This document shows, one piece after another, positions 19,770 through 31,948 of a stretch of DNA of 64,000 nt. The position numbers and the translations under genes are program-made. This DNA comes from Micromussa lordhowensis (lineage: Eukaryota; Cnidaria; Anthozoa; Scleractinia; Lobophylliidae): the NCBI GenBank assembly GCA_964020085.1, contig OZ026605.1:14461548-14525547 (forward strand), in the 5' to 3' direction. A model generated the notes under the pieces. It was not told where the DNA came from and ran no database searches. It was given only the letters and a program-made list of their open reading frames with translations. The first letter of the stretch is position 1. Each line of letters starts with the position of its first letter.

Positions 19770-22700
19770 TTAAGACGAGAATAGAGCAGCAAGGAAAGGC
19801 CTTACTTCTCCAACAGTTGTCTGTCCTGCACCCTTTGGAAAAGGTTCCTTAGCAGCCAGAGCTTGGTCCCTCATAATAGCCAGCAGTTCATAGGTACTAA
19901 AGCTTTTGGGCTTTAAGTTGAGGGCCTCGACTAGCATCTCACTAGGAGCTCTTCCACTTTGAAGTCCCTTTATCAACATGACGAAAAGCAAAGTTGAATT
20001 CTCGCTGCTCTTTCCACAACAGCAAACAAAATCAATGGCTTCCTTCCACATTTGGCTGCTTAGAAGTAGATGCAGAGCTTGAGTCTCTTGACCAATAGAG
20101 TAACACAATTGTGAGTGCACCAAGATGGACTTAGTGTTAACATCTCTTGTACGCAAAACTGGAAGGCACTCTAACACCGACTGGGTTAAATACTCCTAAC
20201 GGAAAAAAATGAAAATGAAACAATTAAAAATGTCATTTCTTTGGTCTATTACCCAGTGTTATAGGTCCGTAATGCTTGCAGAGCCAATGAAATCAGTTTG
20301 GAAATTTAGCCAGGTTATGACAAGTGTTTAGTAGTGGTGTGAGATAGAGTCCAAAAACAACCAATGATGTATTGGCAAGTTGACTAGAAGAAGGCCCAAA
20401 CAAATTTCACTGGCAGGGAGGAGTACTGACAAAGTTTTGTAATGAGAAAATCAGTTTTCATCATGTTAGAACTCCATACATTCTCTGTAAAAAAGACATC
20501 GAAAAATTGAACTCTTTACGACGAAATTCATATCAAAATGCTCAGAATTAAATGCCATTTCTAAAATGCACAATATGGGACTCTGTTTCATTTAGTACTT
20601 CATGTAAGCCCGTGTCCTTTTACAACTTAAATGCCATTTTTTTGAGAGGAAAAGTAGTCCATTTATAGGGGAATCTTTGTTTACAACGTTTGCCTCGTTA
20701 CTATAAGCGATTCAGTTTCTGATCAACTTACAAAAAAGGTAGCTCTGAATATTGAAAGGACACAGCGCTATTAAACTGTCCCAAGGAATTTGAGCCTGAT
20801 GTATTGAATACCTTTTATGCAACACGGCTTTAAAAACTTGAAATTTTACAAAGAATGTGTGAGCACATTTGCCACCAACACATCTTGACATTTCACCAAT
20901 TACTTAATGTCCTGGGCAATTTTTATCTAGCATGTTCCCTTCTCTGCACAAAGTCATATATTGATGAGGAAAAATACAAACAATGACATCAGTAAAGATC
21001 GCCCTAAATGCCTACAGTAGAAACAGTTACACCCCTTTGCTATACCCCGCTACTGAAAAGCCCTTTTAAATATCTAGTGAAACAGCAGTCTTCCACACCC
21101 CTTTCTATGCTCCAACTAATGCTGCACCTTCCAAGAGGCACATGGTCAGAACATTTGGCCTTCCTTGAAAGATTTATCCCAGTGATGCAAGCAGATTTTT
21201 GTGGCTTGCCAGCCAGATTAATGGTGTTCCACTGTATTCATCACCCCTTAACCCTGTTTTATGTCCACAATCTGAGTGCCTACTTGAAGTTTGTGAGTGA
21301 TGAATTTGGTACAATCAATGTCACTGGATGCCATCTGGACACATAGGATTTTGTGACTTCCTTTATATCTAACTCTTTTTATGGCTACAAATGAGTCTAA
21401 GAACAAACTGTAACGACCAGCTACCAGACATTTCTCAAGATTTTTGAACTTCAAAGTCCAATATCTATATAAAATTGATTAATAGTTATTAAATTCTCAA
21501 CCTTGGATAATGCAGTTCTAGCTTTCTGATTGGTTCACTAGATCTCGGTTACCAGCCATTATACCTGCGTTTGACCTTATATGGAAATGAATGCAGCAAA
21601 TTTTGCTCAGAGATCATTTTGTTTTGGCACCCGGAAGTCACATCACTTTCTAGTTGTTTCTTAGACTAAAATTTAGCAAAACCAAAGGTTGAGAATTTAA
21701 TAAAACAATTATTCCATTTGCGCTTGTTGGATATGAGATTGGTTATAGCCAACTCGGCCCTACAGGCCTTGTTGGCTATTTACCATCTCATATCCAACGT
21801 GCGCTCATGGAATAATTGTTAATTATCTTTACCAGACCTCAGTTCTCTCATCTGACTCTGCCAGCTGAATTGTATCAATTCCTTTCTCCACCATCCTCAT
21901 GAGCCACTCTGATTTTGACTCGTAAAAGATTCGCAGGAGTATGCTCAGAAGGGAATTAAAAGGATCTTTGAGAGCTACTCTAGTTCTCTGCCACTGGCCA
22001 TTTCTCCACACAAGTCTGAAAGACATGTTGATAAAACCATAATCGTTCGCAGTTGCAATACTACAATGTTACTTTCTCCTCCTCATAAAATCCTTATTAA
22101 ATGTTTGGTGATATATCACTTGAGACATTATTGAGTAGATGGTAACTGTTGGCTACCAGCTATCTGCTTGTTAATGCCTTTGTTATAAGGTTACCCTTAA
22201 CAAACAAAAGTGAGATGTCTGTCCTAATTATGGTGGACACTTAGCATTCATGGCTGATCCTAAGCTTCAGTAATTTCCCTTACAAAGTACCCTTCAGAAT
22301 ACAAAGCCCCCCCCCCCCTGACCACCATTAAAAACACCACCAAAAGTGGACTGAAAAGAGAAGAAGGTTGGATTGGAGAGGAGGTTGGGTTGGGTGTAAC
22401 CTTACTCAACCACAAAACCAGTCTGCTTAGAGATGGAAAGTTTCGAGCACGTCCTGTGAAAGTTGTTGCCAAGTGATCTACATTTTAAGGCATTGCAGAG
22501 CGATATACTTTTCTTGTAGGGGAAGTTGCCTGACAGGAAACAAGATTGTTCCAACACACACAAACCTGTAAATTTTTCTCCATCTCTGCTCCAAGTGACA
22601 TCCCTGTGCATCATCCTGCTTAGAATCAATCTTTAAATACTCTGCCACACACTCTAGAACCTTGTGGGGCTGTTGACGGCTTAATGTGCTCAGCCTTTCC

Positions 22701-25700
22701 AGTGGCATCATGTCCAGTGGGCCATTGTCAAATGCCTCCAGCAAAGCAGGAACCTCTTGGCTGACAGAATTTGTTGGAAGTGATGGTGACTGGGTCATTT
22801 CTTTGAAATGAGAATCAATTGCGGACTTACACTGCTTGCTCAGCAAAACAAATTCACTCAAGTATGGATGCAAAAGCTCATTTAAAAATGTCTTGTCCAT
22901 GTGAGATTTGTGCACGCTTTCACCCACATACTGTTCAAGCCTTTGGAGAATGAATTCTCTGTGCATTGGATGTTCCCATAGTAGAGCAAGGGCTATTGCT
23001 GGGCCCTGAGCATGTTCACTTACCAACAGATCAAGAAAAAATCTGGGGATCTCCAAATCTTTCAAAGCACAATCTGACAGGATTGTTGAACAAACAACTG
23101 AGTCCAATGCCAGCTTGGCTGCCCTGTGATTCAAATTCCACTTTGTCAAGTGACTTGCTGCCAAAAGTGGGCCAGTAAACAGCCTTTCGTCGATGTGCAT
23201 AGATTGTTTGGTAGTGCTTCTGGAAGAAAACATTTCTTGATCTTGTACAAGTTCAGGAATAACAAACTTTTCAGATGAGGTGTCAAATTCAGTTCTCAAC
23301 GATGGATCATCAGCTATAAAACAATTTTTGTGCAATTCCCTGGTTTTGGAACATGATTCACCAAGAATCACTGTAGAATTGGTTTCTCCAGTTACAGTGT
23401 TTGCCAAAGAAATGGAAGATCTAATGCACTCGGAAATTTCAAGAACTGATCCAGATTGGAGCTTCCAGATTCCACTGATTGACCAAAATCCAATGGAATT
23501 AGCCAAATGAAAACTTTTCCACATGTGAACATTTTGTCCTTGCAAGTCTTCAAGTTTACAGATTTTAATTCCGCTGTGAATGTCATGAAGCACAATAACA
23601 CCTGAGTCCCACACCAGTCCAACAATAAGATCAAATGCAAAGAACGATGAAATTTTGTCATTCGTAAATGAAGAATCCAGCAGAAGCTTTAAAAGGGGTG
23701 TTAGAACAGGGTCTCTGTCTTCAAGTTTGAAATATGACAATTCTAAATCACTGCTGAGTACAAGAAGTTCATTTGTTGTAGGGTGAGATGTGAAAGCAAT
23801 GAGATGGTTCTGGCCACTATTTGTTCCTGACGTCCATGGACAAACTAGCTCTGCAACTATTGCTCTAAAGTCAAAAGTGTCTACATCTCCAATCAAACCA
23901 TAATTCCATATATAAATCTGTAACAAAAAAATGATAATTATTATTTTAATAATTACTTTAAACTCAAGATGAAAATTCAGAATGCCCTGTTTTAAAGTTA
24001 AGTACTGTAAATAATCTGAAAACAAGTGCTGTCAAACAAAGGCAGACCTTTCAACTCAAAAATAAGCCCCAAAATTAAGCCTGTGATATTAATCTTCTCC
24101 AAAACATGAGCCGGTAGCTTTGACAGTGTTATGTTTCAGTGGCGGATCCAGACCTTGAGCTAAGGGGAGGGGGGGGGGGCGGTCTTGATTTACTTGCCAT
24201 GGCAGCCATTTTCCCTATTTTCTTTTTTTTACCCAAAATAAGGGGGGGGGGGGGCGGGCCCCCCTGGCCCCTCCCCTAAATCCGCCACTGTGTTTGGTTG
24301 TGTTTTGATGGAGCTGGGTCAGAAAAGTGATCAAGATGTCTTTGAAAATCTTCAAAATGTCCACAGGAATATTTGGAAGTCTTTGAATGTGGTCAGTCCT
24401 TCTTAAAAAGATCCTGGAACTCCCAAGATAAAAAGTGCACTCAGAAAAAGTTGGCAGATAAAATGTAGGAGTCATTTCTTTTTCTCTTGAAAGCAGATAT
24501 GTTGTACAGGGCCGGGTTGTTCGAAGCCAGCTAAAGCTAACCCAGTATTAGCGAGAATTTTAATTTCAGTTTTGCGACTATTCGGAGAGGTTTTCTGTTG
24601 AGATTGTTTGGCCTTCTCTTTTGAATTTGAATATTCTCAAACTAAACAAAAAGTAGGAAGCAAAAAACATTTTTATCAAAGAAATATTAATACTTTTAAT
24701 CGTGGGTTAGCGTTAACCGGCTTTTGAACAACCCGCATTTCATATTTAGAAATTTTTTAACAAACCTTTAAGGAACGCTGAACAAATGTCCAAAAGAGAA
24801 TAAAACTCCTCAGCTCCTCGGGAAAGTCAGGAACAAGGCAAATGCTTCTGTCAATGATGTGTAAAGACATGGCAGGGCAGCCATGAAGAATCACAACCAA
24901 GGGTCCAACAGAAACCACCATGTTGTTTCCTAGTCTTTCAGAAACAGTCACATCTCTCAAACAAACACAACAGGTTATTAAATTGGATGTGGAGACTGAA
25001 CGACGTTCGCACCAGAAGAATGCATTCACCAGGGGGTGGAGTATGACATGCAATATTTCAACTCCTTTTGTGTTGCTCAGTTGAAATTCGTTTCTCTTGA
25101 TCCATTTGTAGTTTGACTGAGTGAATTCCCAACATTCTGTGATGCTATTTTGGTGAACTATGAAGACAAGCGATGGATTTTCAACACTAGACAAGACACT
25201 CACAATGGGAGATTCTTGGTCTGAAATGAAATGAAACCATTAAATAAATATAATAATTAATAGTCATTGTCAGTATTGTTTTCCCCCCTTTGGTATCTTA
25301 ATTATTATCAAGATACAGATGTAGATCTTTGTGTCATAATTTAATAAGTGTTAGAAACAATAATGTTTGATGATCACACACAACAATTACAAAAGTTGTG
25401 GGTGTGTTTAAACACGAAATGGCAAAACTGCACTTAAAAATGTTAGATACAGTTAACCCATACAATTATTGAGGGCTAACCACCTTCAAGTTAGTGATAC
25501 ATTGTATAGACAAACTTGAGTGCTATTTTGGCTAACCGGGGCGCTATTTAGGCTAACCAGGGTGCTATTTAAGCTAACCATAGTGCCATTTTGTCATTTC
25601 ATGCTTTAAACACACCCAAAAGTTATTATGAAGTCCATGGTGTCTGACAGGGCTATTGAAGTAAAAATCATGAAAAGCTGTACTCTTGTTTTCTTGTGCC

Positions 25701-27094
25701 TTTGCCCTGAAGCAACATCATGTGGGATTTGATCAAACAATGCTAAACTAACCCTACCCATTATAGCTTTCGGCACAAATCCCAGGCATTTCAATGCTTC
25801 TGTCTAGGACAACCTTCTCCTGCCTCCATTACAGGCTTTTCCTGAGCATGGAGCAGTGCAGCTCTATTAAATAAATGTTCTAATACTATTATTTATAACA
25901 CCTGTATAAAGAAATACAGTTATCTGCTCTTAAAACACTAAATAAATAACGTCTAACTAATTAGACTAGCGCCAGTACCGGTCAGCGGTACCTGAGTTGT
26001 GCATGCTCATTATCTGTTGTTGTTAGCGTGGCGTCCGCCATATTTGCTCTGTTGCTCGGCAGACTATAGTTTCCCTGTTGTAATTAAAGCCTTACACAAA
26101 CCGGTCGTGTCTTGGTTCTTGCGTTATCTTCTTTACTGGCATAGAGCGATGTCCTTAAGGAGCATTGTCTTTAAGATGTTTGACCAGTAGATTAATTTTA
26201 ATCTATATTTTCTTGTGTTTAATTTAGTGACGAAATCAGCGAGAGTAATTGATATAATTTATTGTGGAGTTTGCTGGTGTACATGTAATAGCACCTATAA
26301 AACATGGTGTAATTTTTCTCTAACAGAGTTTTGTTCAAAATTGAATAGGTGGGAAAAAGTCCAAACAGTCCTGGAAAATGCGCATGCCACAATAAAGTTC
26401 CAGGACTTTCCAGGTTTTCCAGGACCTGTACAAACCCTGTGAGGAAGGGAAAGTCATTCTGCTTCTCCTCTCCTCCCCATCTTTCCTTCCCTAATTTTGC
26501 AGGTCAGGTTTAATTTACTTTCTATGGGGTGGACGACTTGGGACGAGGTACACATTTCTCATCAGTTGCCATCAATGGACTGGTTGCTTGCTTTGTCCAC
26601 AACAAAGGGTACAGTAGTGGGGTGCAAAAGGAGAATCCCACCCACCCTTGCCCCCTCAAAAAAGGCCAAAAGATCGCATCTCACGTCATGAGATTTACGA
26701 AATAATTTATCATTTATGATGTTTGAACAAAGATGAGCTTAAATTTTAATTACAAAGTTTTACTTAAGAACTTAATTAAATATTAGCCCATCGAGTCCTA
26801 TGAAGATCGCACTTGAATTCTCCACCCAATTACTTAATCAACGGAACGCCTCTTACCTTGTAACAGAAGGCTTTCACTCTCAGGTGTCCACTTTGATCGA
26901 GGAATGGATTCGAAAGCGTGCAAGTTACGGCCGTCGTTGGTCGCGACAAAAACATGACCACAGCTTCCCCATACATTCGCTAACTCGGCCTGATCTCGAC
27001 ACGATCCTGATTTCCGGTTAATGAGACTTCCCAACTTCGAGCCATCACGAAGTCCAAACCCCGCATCATCGATATTTTTCAGAGAAAAAACCAT
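19770..27094 (-). CDS. HPS6: HPS6, BLOC-2 complex subunit
   Basis: Five exons join in frame on the minus strand: 27094-26857, 25220-24766, 23917-22566, 22015-21838 and 20195-19770, giving 882 residues (human HPS6 is 775). HPS6 is a subunit of BLOC-2, a cytosolic complex that steers endosomal cargo to lysosome-related organelles such as pigment granules. Three regions match the family: DTFDFRAIVAELV (human DTWDFRTLL), the block around RWRKIYRLVWRNG and the following ESKSEWLMRMVE, and the C-terminal NLKPKSFSTYELLAIMRDQ with EPFPKGAG (human APAELLLLLRTY with TPFPEPGAE). The N-terminal half has WD-like beta-rich character. The ATG at 27094 is the only in-frame start before the first exon's body. 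The donors at 24765, 22565 and 21837 are GTTTGT- or GTCTGG-type, so those borders are less secure. The fourth intron carries repeats. Mammalian HPS6 is a single-exon gene, so this split form is notable. Confidence 0.85.
20196..21837 (-). other. Last intron of HPS6, with MITE copy 2
   Basis: This 1.6 kb intron carries the fold-back MITE at 21485-21820. A 112-codon plus-strand open frame (21008-21346) shows no domain. The join of the flanking exons is phase 0 and needs the weak donor gtctgg; a stronger-looking gtaaag five bases further would break the frame. Confidence 0.5.
21485..21820. mobile_element. Fold-back MITE, 'AACAATTATTCCAT' family, copy 2
   Basis: It contains 'taaattctcaaccttggataa', 'gctttctgattggttcacta' and 'gataccttatatgg'-like family words, then a stem from AACAATTATTCCATTTGCGC to GCGCTCATGGAATAATTGTT (21820). 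The inner arms 'gttggatatgaga' and 'tctcatatccaac' are exact complements. It lies in an HPS6 intron, 17 nt from the exon border. Confidence 0.85.
24137..24290. mobile_element. hAT-like MITE, 'CAGTGGCGGATCC' family, copy 1
   Basis: The ends are CAGTGGCGGATCCAGACC and TAAATCCGCCACTG, inverted. G- and C-runs lie inside each end. A second copy, in the other orientation, lies at 51729-51886. The CAGTGGCGGA end is typical of widespread hAT-derived MITEs in animals. This copy is in the HPS6 intron between its second and third exons. Confidence 0.8.
24510..24735. mobile_element. Fold-back MITE, 'GTTGTTCAAAGCC' family, copy 2
   Basis: It begins GGCCGGGTTGTTCGAAGCC and ends GGCTTTTGAACAACCCG. The interior 'tttcagttttgcgac' and 'gagaggttttctgtt' match the copies at 6470 and 48807. 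It lies just 31 nt from the end of HPS6 exon 2. Confidence 0.8.
25221..26856 (-). other. First intron of HPS6
   Basis: This phase-1 intron is 1.6 kb. It includes three imperfect 'ggctaacc..gg.gctattt' units near 25520-25590. Weak inverted 'ccaggact/cctggaa' motifs lie near 26360-26430. No coding exon is supported. Confidence 0.55.
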
Positions 27095-27295
27095 TAGGAA
27101 GAAGGTGTTACTCCATTATTAAAGAAGATAAAACAACCTCCTTAGAGGTTTGTGGAAATAGAAAGTTGGTTGCATCTCGTGACCAGCCCTGCTGGTTTGA
27201 CAAGTCTGCTTAGCAGCCTCGCCTTCATATTTGGCCGCTACCAGTTTCAAACACCTGGACCTATGCGCGAACTCGATGGTAAATGATTTCTCTAA

Positions 27296-27768
27296 AGCCG
27301 TGTTCACACTAAATGTTAATTATATTCAACTGAATTACGATTCAATCTATCATACTCCATTCGATTTTATTCAATTATGGTTCTGTTCACATCTGCGAAA
27401 ATTCAAATAAACTAGGCAGGGTAACCTCGCAATCTAAAGTTGAAAACAAAACGGCGCCCTATCGAACAGCTGCCATGTTATTCACCGCAATACTTGATTT
27501 GGAGGCCAGAAGAAAGGCAAAGGAAGCTTCGAAGGCTAAAAGAAGAAAAATACGCCGTCTGAAACAGCAACAAAGGATGAGACAAACCACCACGTGTCCG
27601 CCATTTTGTTCAATCACGCACTGTAATTACTTCAAACAACCCCAAGGGGGTTGTTTGAAGTAATTGTAATCCAATTATAATCAGGGACTGTAATTAGTTG
27701 CTGTGAACCCATTTCATATTAATTCGATTATAATTCGATCATAATCGAGGCCTAATGTGAACACGGCT
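27296..27768. mobile_element. PIF/Harbinger-like non-autonomous element
   Basis: The ends are AGCCGTGTTCACACTAA and TAATGTGAACACGGCT, flanked on both sides by TAA (27293-27295 and 27769-27771). A 3-nt TWA-type duplication is the Harbinger hallmark. The interior has a hairpin (TTCAAACAACCCC against GGGGTTGTTTGAA, 27631-27659). A short open frame encodes an Arg/Lys-rich helix (ARRKAKEASKAKRRK), possibly a relic of a DNA-binding protein. Confidence 0.75.
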
Positions 27769-27773
27769 TAAGT

Positions 27774-27856
27774 GTTGGTGAATGATGTCTAGTGGAGGTG
27801 AATGATGTCTAGTGACAGTGAATGATGTCTAGCGACAGTGATTAATGTCTAGTGAT
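27774..27856. repeat. 20-nt minisatellite, four units
   Basis: Four imperfect units of GTGAATGATGTCTAGTGRMA lie directly after the Harbinger-like element. Substitutions between units are few. Confidence 0.8.
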
Positions 27857-29337
27857 GGTAACCCCTACGTTTCTATTCATAGGTTTAGCTTATTTGGGTA
27901 CATTTTTGCATCATGCATGTGCAGTGTGTTTTCAAGGCTGGCACTTAATGGGGTGCGGCACTAAATTGCTAATTAACATTTTTGCTGTCATGTGTGGTGC
28001 TTATTAGTGGGTAGTGTTTAAATAAAAGGATTAACAAGAACATTGTCATGAGTGTTATGTAACTTGCTACATCTCACAGCGCAGTATACAGGAATTGTAC
28101 AATATTAGCATAAATGGCAAATGCGCATTCATTGAGCATTTCGTAAGCATGCGACAATGCATTTCAATCATTTGCAGCAGAAATTTAACATGTGTCACGG
28201 ACATTTTAAACAAAGGCCAAACCGATCTTGCACTCGCAAAAATAACTGAAACCATCAGACCTGTTTAAGGCCTGGCTAAACTAGGAAACGTTGCGGAAAC
28301 ATTGTTGCAGAGGCAAATGTTTCCCAGTTTAGCTGCGCAGGAAACATATGTTGCGGAAACAAATTTTGCTTCTGAAACATGTTTCCCAGTTTAGCCACCA
28401 TGAAAACAATGTTGACTAGGTTCCGGTGCTGCTCATTTAAAATGTTTCCTAGCGACGGCGAGCGTGCAGCAATGGCTGACTGCGACCCCACAAACAGATC
28501 ATAGAAAAGGAAAGGGAGAGAAGGAAAGGAATTGAAAGCACAAGGAGAGATACATACTCATTGCTTTGTATGTCTGTTTGTGGGACGTAGCTCATGAAGA
28601 CTCCATGAATTGAAGACTCCAACAACAACCTTTTTTACACTATTCTGGGAGACGAAACAAAATATAGAAAAAAGAAACAAAATATAGAAAACAAAATAAT
28701 GAAACATTTATAGTTATATATATATACAAGTTTGTGAATTAGTGTGCAGCAGCCAAAGTAGCAAAGCTTTCGAGTTGGCTGCTGCTTACTTACAAATAAC
28801 GAAAGGAACGAAGGAAACTTAACTTAACTTGAGAACAAAGGACACTTAACTTATGAGGAGAGAAATTTGTGTTCCCAGTGAGATCCTTAGATAGGGTGCC
28901 TAAATTCTACCAGCTAAATTTGCAGTAGGTAAGTACACAGCTAAACGAAAATCAAATGATCTGTTAAAAACTGAACCTTTGGTTAACTTCCAGCGTTACG
29001 CTTACGAAATAGAGCCGGCCGTGCACGCTATTCTTAATTTTTAATTTTCTCGTCAATAGGGTGTCATTTTTCGGGGTTGGGCCTTGGTCAAGGTTTACAT
29101 GCAAGACCCTTCGCGATACACCCATATCCGAAATTTACGTACGGAAATACCCCCCACCCGGGCAATAGACCGAGAAAACATGAAATTAATGACTACCCTG
29201 TGAATACAATAGAAATGTAATTCTTTCAAAGAAACACAACAGAAAAAACAATGACAACGACTTGATTTTAGAAAACTGTAGATAGTTTGTGTAGCGATGA
29301 TATGGAAACCTGTAGTCGTAAGGACGGGTCGTAAGGC

Positions 29338-29400
29338 AACCTCGTTCCCAGAGCCGTTTCCCCACCCCCAAGCCAGGGAAACGGCTCTGGGAACGAGGTT
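29338..29400. repeat. Hairpin repeat 'AACCTCGTTCCCAGAG'
   Basis: The left arm AACCTCGTTCCCAGAGCCGT and the right arm ending ACGGCTCTGGGAACGAGGTT are complementary around a C-rich loop. No coding sequence is involved. It is probably a solo MITE. Confidence 0.8.
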
Positions 29401-29662
29401 GGTCGTAAGGATCGCTCAGCTTTTCCTGTCGCGATCACAAAGATGCTAGCGATCATAGTGATCGTACGGAAACAACCTTAAATTTAAATGGGGCGCGTGC
29501 ATCTAGGTAGAAAAGCTGCAATCAAGGAGAATAGTAGTTAAGACACTGTTAAAAAACCCGTTTTTCCTTTAAGCGGGATTTTTTCCTATCTTCACTCCTC
29601 ATATTCGTTAATCTCGTACCCAGATCTCACTCATCCACCTGGGTTCGAGATTACATATTCCT

Positions 29663-29734
29663 TACCCTGCGAGCAGTTGCTTTCTCTCAGCCGACACTAC
29701 GCTACGAGCGGATAATCCAACTGCTCGCAGGGTA
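29663..29734. repeat. Hairpin repeat 'TACCCTGCGAGCAGTTG'
   Basis: TACCCTGCGAGCAGTTG at the left and CAACTGCTCGCAGGGTA at the right are exact complements, separated by about 38 nt. It lies about 450 nt before the KDEL receptor start codon. Confidence 0.8.
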
Positions 29735-30186
29735 CACTGTATTCGTTAAAGACGTTGAAAAATCCTTAAAGTTCTTTAATTAGTTCGTCAGGCTTTTAAT
29801 AGTTCCCAGAAGCGCGCTAGGACCAATGCCGCCCAACCTTGCCTGGCTTTCGCGTGCAAATGTTTTTTTCGTCAAAATTGTGCAAATATTGTTTGAGCTA
29901 GGGAGCGGTGATATTGTTGATTTGAAACTATAAAACATAAAAACCCACGACTTCTGTATATCCGATAATGCAAAAAGAGATTTCGTGACTGATATTCGTC
30001 GGTAATCTCCGTTTATCTTCGTCATTCTCCGAAGAAGACAGAAGTTCCCGTATGTAGAGCTGCCGACGTGGCGGACATTTATTTGAGAGGCCTGCGGCTG
30101 AATCAAATACTAGTGCTCACAAAACCACTTTTTCTGCAGTTGGCTGGCCGTTTTCCACCAGGATTTTTTAACCACATGAGAACAGA

Positions 30187-31916
30187 ATGAATGTCTTCAG
30201 ACTAACAGGAGATCTCTCGCATCTTCTGGCCATCCTCGTGCTATTGTGGAAAATATGGAAAACGAGATCATGCGCCGGTAAGTTTTTTTCAGTTGTGCTT
30301 TGTGAGGCCTTGTGAGGCTAATGGCTCCAATTTTTATGGGAAATTGCTTTTCAGACGTTTTGTCAAAAGACATTTCAACAACAGGGGTTTCGACTCTCGT
30401 TTTCGTTTTGGTTAGCAGCTTAGCAGTAGTGTAGTGCGCTTAAATCTTGCAATAAGATGTTTGGATCGATGTTGAGTGATCAAGGATTGTTGACTAGATT
30501 TTGTACACGTGTAACAACTGTAGCTTTACATGTCTTTGAGGGGTAAATCATCCAAAGAGGTTTTTGTTCAGCAGCTCGTTAATGCTAAGTACATTTAGCT
30601 CAACAAGACATGGGGTATCGTTTTCTAGACGACGAAACTCTTTCGTGTACCTAAAGTTGGATTTGCACATTTTCAATTACTCTTTGTGTTGTCTCTGGAG
30701 TCGCCTGACGGTTTTCGTGAATAGTGCTCCTCAATGATCAAATGTCAGATATCGTCGGCAAAGTGCTTCGTTATCTATCATATATCACTTACTCGAAATT
30801 TCTGTCGTTCCTTTTGAACATTTGTGGGCTTTCCAGCCCCCAAAAATAGTTGTCTGGAGTCGTGTTTAGATATAAGCAACGTTTTGAGATACAACATTAG
30901 TGTCAGAGCAACGTTTGGCAGGAAACCTTCAATCCAACTTTTCTAATTGAATAAGAGTTTAGTTGAAAATCATTATAAATTTATTTTTGGACAGCAGGCT
31001 AGGGCTGAAAATTTGAAGACAAACTACTTCCTTAATGTTTGTTTTGAATTTCAAATTTATTGAAACAGTTAAAATATTATTTGTCCTTCTATCTATGAGA
31101 TAAAAATTGAATAGTTAACTTGCCATTTGTTTCATAGAATGTAGTTTTCGTAACATTAGTGACTTGACAATGCAATAAATATCGAGGAGAAGGAATGTTA
31201 TTAGCTTTATACAATGCCAAATTCTCTCAAAGGACATCAAGAGAAATATATGAAAGCTTAACAAGCACACTGCACAGATACTGTAATTGTTAACTTTCAA
31301 ATGAACCTGTCAGTTGCTCTTTACGGGACCCTATCATGCCTCCATCCCAACATGTCTTGGAAACTCTTCTGCGTAGAGTGAAATTCGTGATGTAAACATA
31401 AGTCAAAACATTTCTTTGCACAAAGGAAAATGTGAAACCCATAATGGCAATTTTATTTTCTTGTCTCCTAGGTTAAGTCCAAGGTTAGGGAAATAGACAC
31501 TTGTTCTTGTTTCCATGGTGATTTTGTCTGGGTGTTTACACTTCAATGTGAAATGTTGTTTCCAATATAAAGTTATTGTTTTCCTTTCTTCCAGGCTTGT
31601 CGGGCAAAAGTCAGATTCTCTTTGCCTTGGTATTCAGCACACGATACCTTGACCTGGTACTGACATTCATCTCAGTGTACAACACTGTGATGAAAGTTAT
31701 CTACTTGGTGTGTGCGTATGCTACAGTCTATTTGATGCTAGTGAAGTTTAAGGCAACCTACGATTCCAACCACGACACGTTCAGGATTGAGTTCTTGCTG
31801 ATACCCGTTGCTGGACTGGCGTGTTTAGTAAACCATGAGTTCTCAGTGTTGGAGGTAGGCTTGTACACAGGGTGTTTGTATTAGTAAGGAATATAAAATA
31901 TACCTTGGGTATTTAA

Positions 31917-31948
<32 letters not shown>

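Larger units (their letters stand above)
27095..30186. other. Intergenic DNA between HPS6 and the KDEL receptor (divergent starts)
   Basis: HPS6 and the KDEL receptor are transcribed away from each other from this 3.1 kb stretch. It holds a Harbinger-like MITE (27296-27768), a four-unit 20-nt minisatellite (about 27774-27856), a MITE-like block built on 'aggaaacgttgcggaaac' near 28275-28450, and two hairpins (29338-29400, 29663-29734). No gene is supported. Confidence 0.55.

Noticed and set aside
21008..21346. Plus-strand ORF in the last HPS6 intron
   Set aside because: No domain, antisense to a gene whose exons join in phase without it.
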